A stretch of DNA of 64,000 nt from Sycon ciliatum (lineage: Eukaryota; Porifera; Calcarea; Leucosolenida; Sycettidae): NCBI RefSeq assembly GCF_964019385.1, contig NC_088647.1:11591227-11655226 (forward strand). Direction: 5' to 3'. Made by a program: the position numbers and the translations under genes. Below, piece by piece: positions 45,283 through 58,739 of this stretch. A model generated the notes under the pieces. That model made no database searches. It saw only the letters and a list, made by a program, of their open reading frames with translations, and had not been told where the DNA came from. The stretch's first letter is position 1, and each line of letters opens with the position of its first letter.

Positions 45283-48200
45283 TTGGAGATAGGTTCTTTT
45301 CAGCTTTCAGCAGCCCGGGGCGAGTTGTTTAGAGAAATGTGGCTTTTTTCTTGGTGCAGCTCCCTATGGCCAGCTATAAAACAGGATCAGGATGGTCATT
45401 TTTTATGTTCTGAGCTTCAAACGGGAAGAAAGGTGAGAAATTGTCAATATTTGACCATATTTGACCACCTGTCCATTTTAATGCATCTCTCTATAACATG
45501 ACCCAGCTGTAATGTGAGTGGTCGTATTGATTTCATTTTTTGTTTGCTTGTAGGCCGCTGGCACCCACATTCAATGGCTTAGAAATTTTGGCACTGCTGT
45601 GAATACTTTAGTCGCAAAGTGAAGATTCACGGCGACAAGCCCCAAACTTGGAGATAGGTTATTTTCAGCTTTCAGCAGCCCGGGGCGAGTTGTTTAGAGA
45701 AATGTGGCTTTTTTCTTGGTGCAGCTCCCTATGTCCAGCTATAAAACAGGATCAGGATGGTCAATATTTATGTTCTGAGCTTCAAACGGGAAGAAAGGTG
45801 AGAAATTGTCAAATTTTGACCATATTTGACCACCTGTCCATTTTAATGCATCTCTCTATAACATGACCCAGCTGTAATGTGAGTGGTCGTATTGATTTCA
45901 TTTTTTGTTTGCTTGTAGGCCGCTGGCACCCACATTCAATGGCTTAGAAATTTTGGCACTGCTGTGAATACTTTAGTCGCAAAGTGAAGATTCACGGCGA
46001 CAAGCCCCAAACTTGGAGATAGGTTATTTTCAGCTTTCAGCAGCCCGGAGCGAGTTGTTTAGAGAAATGTGGCTTTTTTCTTTGTGCACCTCCCTATGTC
46101 CAGCTATAAAACAGGATCAGGATGGTCATTATTTATGTTCTGAGCTTCAAACGGGAAGAAAGGTGAGAAATTGTCAAATTTTTTGACGACCTGTCAATTT
46201 TAATGCACGTCTTTATAACATGACCCAGCTGTAATGTCAGTGGTCATATTGATGTCATTTTTTGTTTGCTTGTAGTTGGCTGATACCCACATTCAATGAC
46301 CCAGAAACTTTGGAACTGCTGTGAATACTTTAGTTGCAAAGGGAAGATTCACGGCGACAAGCCGCAAACTTGGACATAGGTTATTTTCAGCTTTCAGCAG
46401 CCCTGGCGGAGTTGTTTAGAGAAATGTGGCTTTTTTCTTGCTGTACCTCCCTATATGCAGCTATTAAACAGGATCATGATGGTCATTATTCAGAAGCTGA
46501 ACTTGAAACGGGAAGAAAGGTGAGAAATTGTCAAATTGTGACCATATTTCACCACCTGTCAATTTTAATGCACCTCTCTATAACATGACCCAGCTGTAAT
46601 GTGAGGGGTCGTATTGATTTAATTTTTTGCTTGCTTCTAGACCGCTGGCACCCACATTCAATGACCTGGAAACTTTGGCACTGCTGTGAATACTTTATTC
46701 GCAAAGGAAAGATTCACGGCGACAAGCCGCAAACTTGAATGTAGGTTATTTTCAGCTTTCAGCAGCCCTGGGCGAGTTGTTTAGAGAAATGTGGCTTTTT
46801 TCTTGCTGTACCTCCCTATATGCAGCTATTAAACAGGATCATGATGGTCATTATTCAGAAGCTGAGCTTGAAACGGGAAGAAAGGTGAGAAATTGTCAAA
46901 TTTTGACCATATTTCACCACCTGTCAATTTTAATGCACCTCTCTATAACATGACCCAGCTGTAATGTGAGGGGTCGTATTGATTTAATTTTTTGCTTGCT
47001 TCTAGACCGCTGGCACCCACATTCAATGACCTGGAAACTTTGGCACTGCTGTGAATACTTTATTCGCAAAGGAAAGATTCACGGCGACAAGCCGCAAACT
47101 TGAATGTAGGTTATTTTCAGCTTTCAGCAGCCCTGGGCGAGTTGTTTAGAGAAATGTGGCTTTTTTTCTTGGTGCACCTCCCTATGTCCAGCTATAAAAC
47201 AGGATCAGGATGGTCATTATTCAAGTTCTGAGCTTGAACCGGGAAGAAAGGTGAGAGATTGTCAAAATTTGACCATATTTGACCACCTGTCAATTTTAAT
47301 GCATCTCTCAATAACATGACCCAGCTAAAATGTGAGTGGTCGTGTTGATTTTATTTTTTGTTTGCTGTTAGGCCGCTGGCATCCACATTCAATGGCCCAG
47401 AAATTTTGGCACTGCTGTGAATACTTTAGTCGCAAAGTGAAGATTCACGGCGACAAGCCGCAAACTTGGACATAGGTTATTTTCAGCTTTCAGCAGCCCG
47501 GGCGAGTTGTTTAGAGAAATGTGGCTTTTTTCTTTGTGCACCTCCCTATGTCCAGCTATAAAACAGGATCAGGATGGTCATTATTTATGTTCTGAGCTTC
47601 AAACGGGAAGAAAGGTGAGAAATTGTCAAATTTTTTGACGACCTGTCAATTTTAATGCACGTCTTTATAACATGACCCAGCTGTAATGTCAGTGATCATA
47701 TTGATGTCATTTTTTGTTTGCTTGTAGTTGGCTGATACCCACATTCAATGACCCAGAAACTTTGGAACTGCTGTGAATACTTTAGTTGCAAAGGGAAGAT
47801 TCACGGCGACAAGCCGCAAACTTGGACATAGGTTATTTTCAGCTTTCAGCAGCCCTGGCGGAGTTGTTTAGAGAAATGTGGCTTTTTTCTTGCTGTACCT
47901 CCCTATATGCAGCTATTAAACAGGATCAGGATGGTCATTATTCAGAAGCTGAGCTTGAAACGGGAAGAAAGGTGAGAAATTGTCAAATTTTGACCATATT
48001 TCACCACCTGTCAATTTTAATGCACCTCTCTATAACATGACCCAGCTGTAATGTGAGGGGTCGTATTGATTTAATTTTTTGCTTGCTTCTAGACCGCTGG
48101 CACCCACATTCAATGACCTGGAAACTTTGGCACTGCTGTGAATACTTTATTCGCAAAGGAAAGATTCACGGCGACAAGCCTCAAACTTGAATGTAGGTTA

Positions 48201-51200
48201 TTTTCAGCTTTCAGCAGCCCTGGGCGAGTTGTTTAGAGAAATGTGGCTTTTTTTCTTGGTGCACCTCCCTATGTCCAGCTATAAAATAGGATCAGGATGG
48301 TCATTATTCAAGTGCTGAGCTTCAAACAGGAAGAAAGGTGAGAAATTGTCAAAATTTGACCATATTTGACCACCTGTCAATTTTAATGCATCTCTCAATA
48401 ACATGACCCAGCTGTAATGTGAGTGGTCGTATTATTTTCATTTTTTGCTTGCTTGTAGCTCGCTGGCACCCACATTCAATGATCTAGAAATTTTGGCACT
48501 GTTGTGAATACTTTATTCGCAAAGTGAAGATTCACGGCGACAAGCCCCAAACTTGGAGATAGGTTCTTTTCAGCTTTCAGCAGCCCGGGGCGAGTTGTTT
48601 AGAGAAATGTGGCTTTTTTCTTGGTGCAGCTCCCTATGGCCAGCTATAAAACAGGATCAGGATGGTCATTTTTTATGTTCTGAGCTTCAAACGGGAAGAA
48701 AGGTGAGAAATTGTCAATATTTGACCATATTTGACCACCTGTCCATTTTAATGCATCTCTCTATAACATGACCCAGCTGTAATGTGAGTGGTCGTATTGA
48801 TTTCATTTTTTGTTTGCTTGTAGGCCGCTGGCACCCACATTCAATGGCTTAGAAATTTTGGCACTGCTGTGAATACTTTAGTCGCAAAGTGAAGATTCAC
48901 GGCGACAAGCCCCAAACTTGGAGATAGGTTATTTTCAGCTTTCAGCAGCCCGGGGCGAGTTGTTTAGAGAAATGTGGCTTTTTTCTTGGTGCAGCTCCCT
49001 ATGTCCAGCTATAAAACAGGATCAGGATGGTCAATATTTATGTTCTGAGCTTCAAACGGGAAGAAAGGTGAGAAATTGTCAAATTTTGACCATATTTGAC
49101 CACCTGTCCATTTTAATGCATCTCTCTATAACATGACCCAGCTGTAATGTGAGTGGTCGTATTGATTTCATTTTTTGTTTGCTTGTAGGCCGCTGGCACC
49201 CACATTCAATGGCTTAGAAATTTTCGCACTGCTGTGAATACTTTAGTCGCAAAGTGAAGATTCACGGCGACAAGCCCCAAACTTGGAGATAGGTTATTTT
49301 CAGCTTTCAGCAGCCCGGAGCGAGTTGTTTAGAGAAATGTGGCTTTTTTCTTTGTGCACCTCCCTATGTCCAGCTATAAAACAGGATCAGGATGGTCATT
49401 ATTTATGTTCTGAGCTTCAAACGGGAAGAAAGGTGAGAAATTGTCAAATTTTTTGACGACCTGTCAATTTTAATGCACGTCTTTATAACATGACCCAGCT
49501 GTAATGTCAGTGGTCATATTGATGTCATTTTTTGTTTGCTTGTAGTTGGCTGATACCCACATTCAATGACCCAGAAACTTTGGAACTGCTGTGAATACTT
49601 TAGTTGCAAAGGGAAGATTCACGGCGACAAGCCGCAAACTTGGACATAGGTTATTTTCAGCTTTCAGCAGCCCTGGCGGAGTTGTTTAGAGAAATGTGGC
49701 TTTTTTCTTGCTGTACCTCCCTATATGCAGCTATTAAACAGGATCATGATGGTCATTATTCAGAAGCTGAACTTGAAACGGGAAGAAAGGTGAGAAATTG
49801 TCAAATTTTGACCATATTTCACCACCTGTCAATTTTAATGCACCTCTCTATAACATGACCCAGCTGTAATGTGAGGGGTCGTATTGATTTAATTTTTTGC
49901 TTGCTTCTAGACCGCTGGCACCCACATTCAATGACCTGGAAACTTTGGCACTGCTGTGAATACTTTATTCGCAAAGGAAAGATTCACGGCGACAAGCCGC
50001 AAACTTGAATGTAGGTTATTTTCAGCTTTCAGCAGCCCTGGGCGAGTTGTTTAGAGAAATGTGGCTTTTTTCTTGCTGTACCTCCCTATATGCAGCTATT
50101 AAACAGGATCATGATGGTCATTATTCAGAAGCTGAGCTTGAAACGGGAAGAAAGGTGAGAAATTGTCAAATTTTGACCATATTTCACCACCTGTCAATTT
50201 TAATGCACCTCTCTATAACATGACCCAGCTGTAATGTGAGGGGTCGTATTGATTTAATTTTTTGCTTGCTTCTAGACCGCTGGCACCCACATTCAATGAC
50301 CTGGAAACTTTGGCACTGCTGTGAATACTTTATTCGCAAAGGAAAGATTCACGGCGACAAGCCGCAAACTTGAATGTAGGTTATTTTCAGCTTTCAGCAG
50401 CCCTGGGCGAGTTGTTTAGAGAAATGTGGCTTTTTTTCTTGGTGCACCTCCCTATGTCCAGCTATAAAACAGGATCAGGATGGTCATTATTCAAGTTCTG
50501 AGCTTGAACCGGGAAGAAAGGTGAGAGATTGTCAAAATTTGACCATATTTGACCACCTGTCAATTTTAATGCATCTCTCAATAACATGACCCAGCTAAAA
50601 TGTGAGTGGTCGTGTTGATTTTATTTTTTGTTTGCTGTTAGGCCGCTGGCATCCACATTCAATGGCCCAGAAATTTTGGCACTGCTGTGAATACTTTAGT
50701 CGCAAAGTGAAGATTCACGGCGACAAGCCGCAAACTTGGACATAGGTTATTTTCAGCTTTCAGCAGCCCGGGCGAGTTGTTTAGAGAAATGTGGCTTTTT
50801 TCTTTGTGCACCTCCCTATGTCCAGCTATAAAACAGGATCAGGATGGTCATTATTTATGTTCTGAGCTTCAAACGGGAAGAAAGGTGAGAAATTGTCAAA
50901 TTTTTTGACGACCTGTCAATTTTAATGCACGTCTTTATAACATGACCCAGCTGTAATGTCAGTGATCATATTGATGTCATTTTTTGTTTGCTTGTAGTTG
51001 GCTGATACCCACATTCAATGACCCAGAAACTTTGGAACTGCTGTGAATACTTTAGTTGCAAAGGGAAGATTCACGGCGACAAGCCGCAAACTTGGACATA
51101 GGTTATTTTCAGCTTTCAGCAGCCCTGGCGGAGTTGTTTAGAGAAATGTGGCTTTTTTCTTGCTGTACCTCCCTATATGCAGCTATTAAACAGGATCAGG

Positions 51201-54200
51201 ATGGTCATTATTCAGAAGCTGAGCTTGAAACGGGAAGAAAGGTGAGAAATTGTCAAATTTTGACCATATTTCACCACCTGTCAATTTTAATGCACCTCTC
51301 TATAACATGACCCAGCTGTAATGTGAGGGGTCGTATTGATTTAATTTTTTGCTTGCTTCTAGACCGCTGGCACCCACATTCAATGACCTGGAAACTTTGG
51401 CACTGCTGTGAATACTTTATTCGCAAAGGAAAGATTCACGGCGACAAGCCTCAAACTTGAATGTAGGTTATTTTCAGCTTTCAGCAGCCCTGGGCGAGTT
51501 GTTTAGAGAAATGTGGCTTTTTTTCTTGGTGCACCTCCCTATGTCCAGCTATAAAATAGGATCAGGATGGTCATTATTCAAGTGCTGAGCTTCAAACAGG
51601 AAGAAAGGTGAGAAATTGTCAAAATTTGACCATATTTGACCACCTGTCAATTTTAATGCATCTCTCAATAACATGACCCAGCTGTAATGTGAGTGGTCGT
51701 ATTATTTTCATTTTTTGCTTGCTTGTAGCTCGCTGGCACCCACATTCAATGATCTAGAAATTTTGGCACTGTTGTGAATACTTTATTCGCAAAGTGAAGA
51801 TTCACGGCGACAAGCCCCAAACTTGGAGATAGGTTCTTTTCAGCTTTCAGCAGCCCGGGGCGAGTTGTTTAGAGAAATGTGGCTTTTTTCTTGGTGCAGC
51901 TCCCTATGGCCAGCTATAAAACAGGATCAGGATGGTCATTTTTTATGTTCTGAGCTTCAAACGGGAAGAAAGGTGAGAAATTGTCAATATTTGACCATAT
52001 TTGACCACCTGTCCATTTTAATGCATCTCTCTATAACATGACCCAGCTGTAATGTGAGTGGTCGTATTGATTTCATTTTTTGTTTGCTTGTAGGCCGCTG
52101 GCACCCACATTCAATGGCTTAGAAATTTTGGCACTGCTGTGAATACTTTAGTCGCAAAGTGAAGATTCACGGCGACAAGCCCCAAACTTGGAGATAGGTT
52201 ATTTTCAGCTTTCAGCAGCCCGGGGCGAGTTGTTTAGAGAAATGTGGCTTTTTTCTTGGTGCAGCTCCCTATGTCCAGCTATAAAACAGGATCAGGATGG
52301 TCAATATTTATGTTCTGAGCTTCAAACGGGAAGAAAGGTGAGAAATTGTCAAATTTTGACCATATTTGACCACCTGTCCATTTTAATGCATCTCTCTATA
52401 ACATGACCCAGCTGTAATGTGAGTGGTCGTATTGATTTCATTTTTTGTTTGCTTGTAGGCCGCTGGCACCCACATTCAATGGCTTAGAAATTTTCGCACT
52501 GCTGTGAATACTTTAGTCGCAAAGTGAAGATTCACGGCGACAAGCCCCAAACTTGGAGATAGGTTATTTTCAGCTTTCAGCAGCCCGGGCGAGTTGTTTA
52601 GAGAAATGTGGCTTTTTTCTTTGTGCACCTCCCTATGTCCAGCTATAAAACAGGATCAGGATGGTCATTATTTATGTTCTGAGCTTCAAACGGGAAGAAA
52701 GGTGAGAAATTGTCAAATTTTTTGACGACCTGTCAATTTTAATGCACGTCTTTATAACATGACCCAGCTGTAATGTCAGTGGTCATATTGATGTCATTTT
52801 TTGTTTGCTTGTAGTTGGCTGATACCCACATTCAATGACCCAGAAACTTTGGAACTGCTGTGAATACTTTAGTTGCAAAGGGAAGATTCACGGCGACAAG
52901 CCGCAAACTTGGACATAGGTTATTTTCAGCTTTCAGCAGCCCTGGCGGAGTTGTTTAGAGAAATGTGGCTTTTTTCTTGCTGTACCTCCCTATATGCAGC
53001 TATTAAACAGGATCATGATGGTCATTATTCAGAAGCTGAACTTGAAACGGGAAGAAAGGTGAGAAATTGTCAAATTTTGACCATATTTCACCACCTGTCA
53101 GTTTTAATGCACCTCTCTATAACATGACCCAGCTGTAATGTGAGGGGTCGTATTGATTTAATTTTTTGCTTGCTTCTAGACCGCTGGCACCCACATTCAA
53201 TGACCTGGAAACTTTGGCACTGCTGTGAATACTTTATTCGCAAAGGAAAGATTCACGGCGACAAGCCGCAAACTTGAATGTAGGTTATTTTCAGCTTTCA
53301 GCAGCCCTGGGCGAGTTGTTTAGAGAAATGTGGCTTTTTTCTTGCTGTACCTCCCTATATGCAGCTATTAAACAGGATCATGATGGTCATTATTCAGAAG
53401 CTGAGCTTGAAACGGGAAGAAAGGTGAGAAATTGTCAAATTTTGACCATATTTCACCACCTGTCAATTTTAATGCACCTCTCTATAACATGACCCAGCTG
53501 TAATGTGAGGGGTCGTATTGATTTAATTTTTTGCTTGCTTCTAGACCGCTGGCACCCACATTCAATGACCTGGAAACTTTGGCACTGCTGTGAATACTTT
53601 ATTCGCAAAGGAAAGATTCACGGCGACAAGCCGCAAACTTGAATGTAGGTTATTTTCAGCTTTCAGCAGCCCTGGGCGAGTTGTTTAGAGAAATGTGGCT
53701 TTTTTTCTTGGTGCACCTCCCTATGTCCAGCTATAAAACAGGATCAGGATGGTCATTATTCAAGTTCTGAGCTTGAACCGGGAAGAAAGGTGAGAGATTG
53801 TCAAAATTTGACCATATTTGACCACCTGTCAATTTTAATGCATCTCTCAATAACATGACCCAGCTAAAATGTGAGTAGTCGTGTTGATTTTATTTTTTGT
53901 TTGCTGTTAGGCCGCTGGCATCCACATTCAATGGCCCAGAAATTTTGGCACTGCTGTGAATACTTTAGTCGCAAAGTGAAGATTCACGGCGACAAGCCGC
54001 AAACTTGGACATAGGTTATTTTCAGCTTTCAGCAGCCCGGGCGAGTTGTTTAGAGAAATGTGGCTTTTTTCTTTGTGCACCTCCCTATGTCCAGCTATAA
54101 AACAGGATCAGGATGGTCATTATTTATGTTCTGAGCTTCAAACGGGAAGAAAGGTGAGAAATTGTCAAATTTTTTGACGACCTGTCAATTTTAATGCACG

Positions 54201-55091
54201 TCTTTATAACATGACCCAGCTGTAATGTCAGTGATCATATTGATGTCATTTTTTGTTTGCTTGTAGTTGGCTGATACCCACATTCAATGACCCAGAAACT
54301 TTGGAACTGCTGTGAATACTTTAGTTGCAAAGGGAAGATTCACGGCGACAAGCCGCAAACTTGGACATAGGTTATTTTCAGCTTTCAGCAGCCCTGGCGG
54401 AGTTGTTTAGAGAAATGTGGCTTTTTTCTTGCTGTACCTCCCTATATGCAGCTATTAAACAGGATCAGGATGGTCATTATTCAGAAGCTGAGCTTGAAAC
54501 GGGAAGAAAGGTGAGAAATTGTCAAATTTTGACCATATTTCACCACCTGTCAATTTTAATGCACCTCTCTATAACATGACCCAGCTGTAATGTGAGGGGT
54601 CGTATTGATTTAATTTTTTGCTTGCTTCTAGACCGCTGGCACCCACATTCAATGACCTGGAAACTTTGGCACTGCTGTGAATACTTTATTCGCAAAGGAA
54701 AGATTCACGGCGACAAGCCGCAAACTTGAATGTAGGTTATTTTCAGCTTTCAGCAGCCCTGGGCGAGTTGTTTAGAGAAATGTGGCTTTTTTTCTTGGTG
54801 CACCTCCCTATGTCCAGCTATAAAATAGGATCAGGATGGTCATTATTCAAGTGCTGAGCTTCAAACAGGAAGAAAGGTGAGAAATTGTCAAATTTTGACC
54901 ATATTTGACCACCTGTCAATTTTATCGCACCTCTCTATAACATGACCCAGCTGTAATGTGAGTGGTCGTATTATTTTCATTTTTTGCTTGCTTGTAGCTC
55001 GCTGGCACCCACATTCAATGATCTAGAAATTTTGGCACTGTTGTGAATACTTTATTCGCAAAGTGAAGATTCACGGCGACAAGCCCCAAAC
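45283..55091 (+). repeat. Family B 9-monomer higher-order repeat (about 3270 bp), three copies
   Basis: Copies are 45283-48552, 48553-51822 and 51823-55091. Five distinguishable monomers recur at the same offsets: 45283/48553/51823, 45648/48918/52188, 46334/49604/52873, 46735/50005/53274 and 47786/51056/54325. Within each copy the marker monomer occurs twice, 1452 bp (4 monomers) apart, so the unit is a 5+4 composite. Differences between copies are single bases, for example AAATTGTGACC at 46534 against AAATTTTGACC at 49804. Confidence 0.93.
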
Positions 55092-58000
55092 TTGGAGATA
55101 GGTTCTTTTCAGCTTTCAGCAGCCCGGGGCGAGTTGTTTAGAGAAATGTGGCTTTTTTCTTGGTGCACCTCCCTATGTCCAGCTATAAAACAGGATCAGG
55201 ATGGTCATTATTCAAGTTCTGAGCTTGAACCGGGAAGAAAGGTGAGAGATTGTCAAAATTTGACCATATTTGACCACCTGTCAATTTTAATGCATCTCTC
55301 AATAACATGACCCAGCTGTAATGTGAGTGGTCGTATTGATTTTATTTTTTGTTTGCTGTTAGGCCGCTGGCATCCACATTCAATGGCGTAGAAATTTTGG
55401 CACTGCTGTGAATACTTTAGTCGCAAAGTGAAGATTCACGGCGACAAGCCCCAAACTTGGAGATAGGTTATTTTCAGCTTTCAGCAGCCCGGGGCGAGTT
55501 GTTTAGAGAAATGTGGCTTTTTTCTTGGTGCAGCTCCCTATGTCCAGCTATAAAACAGGATCAGGATGGTCAATATTTATGTTCTGAGCTTCAAACGGGA
55601 AGAAAGGTGAGAAATTGTCAAATTTTGACCATATTTGACCACCTGTCCATTTTAATGCATCTCTCTATAACATGACCCAGCTGTAATGTGAGTGGTCGTA
55701 TTGATTTCATTTTTTGTTTGCTTGTAGGCCGCTGGCATCCACATTCAATGGCTTAGAAATTTTGGCACTGCTGTGAATACTTTAGTCGCAAAGTGAAGAT
55801 TCACGGCGACAAGCCCCAAACTTGGAGATAGGTTATTTTCAGCTTTCAGCAGCCCTGGGCGAGTTGTTTAGAGAAATGTGGCTTTTTTTCTTGGTCCACC
55901 TCCCTATGTCCAGCTATAAAACAGGATCAGGATGGTCATTAATTATATTCTGAGCTTGAAACGGGAAGAAAGGTGAGAAATTGTAAAATCTTGACCATAT
56001 TTGACCACCTGTCCATTTTAATGCATCTCTCTATAACATGACCCAGCTGTAATGTGAGTGGTCGTATTGATTTCATTTTTTGTTTGCTTGTAGGCCGCTG
56101 TCACCCACATTCAATGACCTAGAAATTTTGGCACTGCTGTGAATACTTTAGTCGCAAATGGAAGGTTCACGGCGACAAGCCCCAAACTTTGAGATAGGTT
56201 ATTTTCAGCTTTCAGCAGCCCTGGGCGAGTTGTTTAGAGAAATGTGGCTTTTTATCCTGGTGCACCTCCCTATGTCCAGCTATAAAACAGGATCAGGATG
56301 GTCATTATTCAAGTTCTGAGCTTGAAACAAGAAGAAAGGTGAGAAATTGTCAAATTTTGACCATATTTGACCACCTGTCCATTTTAATGCATCTCTCTAT
56401 AACATGACCCAGCTGTAATGTGAGTGGTCGTATTGATTTCATTTTTTGTTTGCTTGTAGGCCTTTGTCACCCACATTCGATGGCCTCGAAATTTTGGCAT
56501 TTCTTTGAATACTTTGGTCGCAAAGTGAAGATTCACGGCGACAAGCCCCAAACTTGGAGATAGGTTCTTTTCAGCTTTCAGCAGCCCGGGGCGAGTTGTT
56601 TAGAGAAATGTGGCTTTTTTCTTGGTGCACCTCCCTATGTCCAGCTATAAAACAGGATCAGGATGGTCATTATTCAAGTTCTGAGCTTGAACCGGGAAGA
56701 AAGGTGAGAGATTGTCAAAATTTGACCATATTTGACCACCTGTCAATTTTAATGCATCTCTCAATAACATGACCCAGCTGTAATGTGAGTGGTCGTATTG
56801 ATTTCATTTTTTGTTTGCTTGTAGGCCTTTGTCACCCACATTCGATGGCCTCGAAATTTTGGCATTTCTGTGAATACGTTAGTCGCAAAGTGAAGATTCA
56901 CGGCGACAAGCCCCAAACTTGGAGATAGGTTCTTTTCAGCTTTCAGCAGCCCGGAGCGAGTTGTTTAGAGAAATGTGGCTTTTTTCTTGGTGCACCTCCC
57001 TATGTCCAGCTATAAAACAGGATCAGGATGGTCATTATTCAAGTTCTGAGCTTGAACCGGGAAGAAAGGTGAGAGATTGTCAAAATTTGACCATATTTGA
57101 CCACCTGTCAATTTTAATGCATCTCTCAATAACATGACCCAGCTAAAATGTGAGTGGTCGTATTGATTTTATTTTTTGTTTGCTGTTAGGCCGCTGGCAT
57201 CCACATTCAATGGCCCAGAAATTTTGGCACTGCTGTGAATACTTTAGTCGCAAAGTGAAGATTCACGGCGACAAGCCCCAAACTTGGAGATAGGTTATTT
57301 TCAGCTTTCAGCAGCCCGGGCGAGTTGTTTAGAGAAATGTGGCTTTTTTCTTTGTGCACCTCCCTATGTCCAGCTATAAAACAGGATCAGGATGGTCATT
57401 ATTTATGTTCTGAGCTTCAAACGGGAAGAAAGGTGAGAAATTGTCAAATTTTTTGACGACCTGTCAATTTTAATGCACGTCTTTATAACATGACCCAGCT
57501 GTAATGTCAGTGATCATATTGATGTCATTTTTTGTTTGCTTGTAATGTGCTGATACCCACATTCAATGACCCAGAAACTTTGGAACTGCTGTGAATACTT
57601 TAGTTGCAAAGGGAAGATTCACGGCGACAAGCCGCAAACTTGGACATAGGTTATTTTCAGCTTTCAGCAGCCCTGGCGGAGTTGTTTAGAGAAATGTGGC
57701 TTTTTTCTTGCTGTACCTCCCTATGTGCAGCTATTAAACAGGATCATGATGGTCATTATTCAGAAGCTGAGCTTGAAACGGGAAGAAAGGTGAGAAATTG
57801 TCAAATTTTGACCATATTTCACCACCTGTCAATTTTAATGCACCTCTCTATAACATGACCCAGCTGTAATGTGAGGGGTCGTATTGATTTAATTTTTTGC
57901 TTGCTTCTAGACCGCTGGCACCCACATTCAATGACTTGGAAACTTTGGCACTGCTGTGAATACTTTATTCGCAAAGGAAAGATTCACGGCGACAAGCCGC

Positions 58001-58739
58001 AAACTTGAATGTAGGTTATTTTCAGCTTTCAGCAGCCCTGGGCGAGTTGTTTAGAGAAATGTGGCTTTTTTTCTTGGTGCACCTCCCTAAGTCCAGCTAT
58101 AAAATAGGATCAGGATGGTCATTATTCAAGTGCTGAGCTTCAAACAGGAAGAAAGGTGAGAAATTGTCAAAATTTGACCATATTTGACCACCTGTCAATT
58201 TTAATGCATCTCTCAATAACATGACCCAGCTGTAATGTGAGTGGTCGTATTATTTTCATTTTTTGCTTGCTTGTAGCTCGCTGGCACCCACATTCAATGA
58301 TCTAGAAATTTTGGCACTGTTGTGAATACTTTATTCGCAAAGTGAAGATTCACGGCGACAAGCCCCAAACTTGGAGATAGGTTCTTTTCAGCTTTCAGCA
58401 GCCCGGAGCGAGTTGTTTAGAGAAATGTGGCTTTTTTCTTGGTGCACCTCCCTATGTCCAGCTATAAAACAGGATCAGGATGGTCATTATTCAAGTTCTG
58501 AGCTTGAACCGGGAAGAAAGGTGAGAGATTGTCAAAATTTGACCATATTTGACCACCTGTCAATTTTAATGCATCTCTCAATAACATGACCCAGCTAAAA
58601 TGTGAGTGGTCGTATTGATTTTATTTTTTGTTTGCTGTTAGGCCGCTGGCATCCACATTCAATGGCCCAGAAATTTTGGCACTGCTGTGAATACTTTAGT
58701 CGCAAAGTGAAGATTCACGGCGACAAGCCCCAAACTTGG
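55092..58739 (+). repeat. Family B, mixed higher-order zone (9- then 4-monomer marker spacing)
   Basis: The marker monomer at 54325 is next found at 57604 (3279 bp, 9 monomers) and then near 59056 (1452 bp, 4 monomers). Monomer order in 55092-57600 resembles the 33.6-40 kb block, not the adjacent 9-mer, as though an older unit type had been re-inserted or retained. Confidence 0.82.
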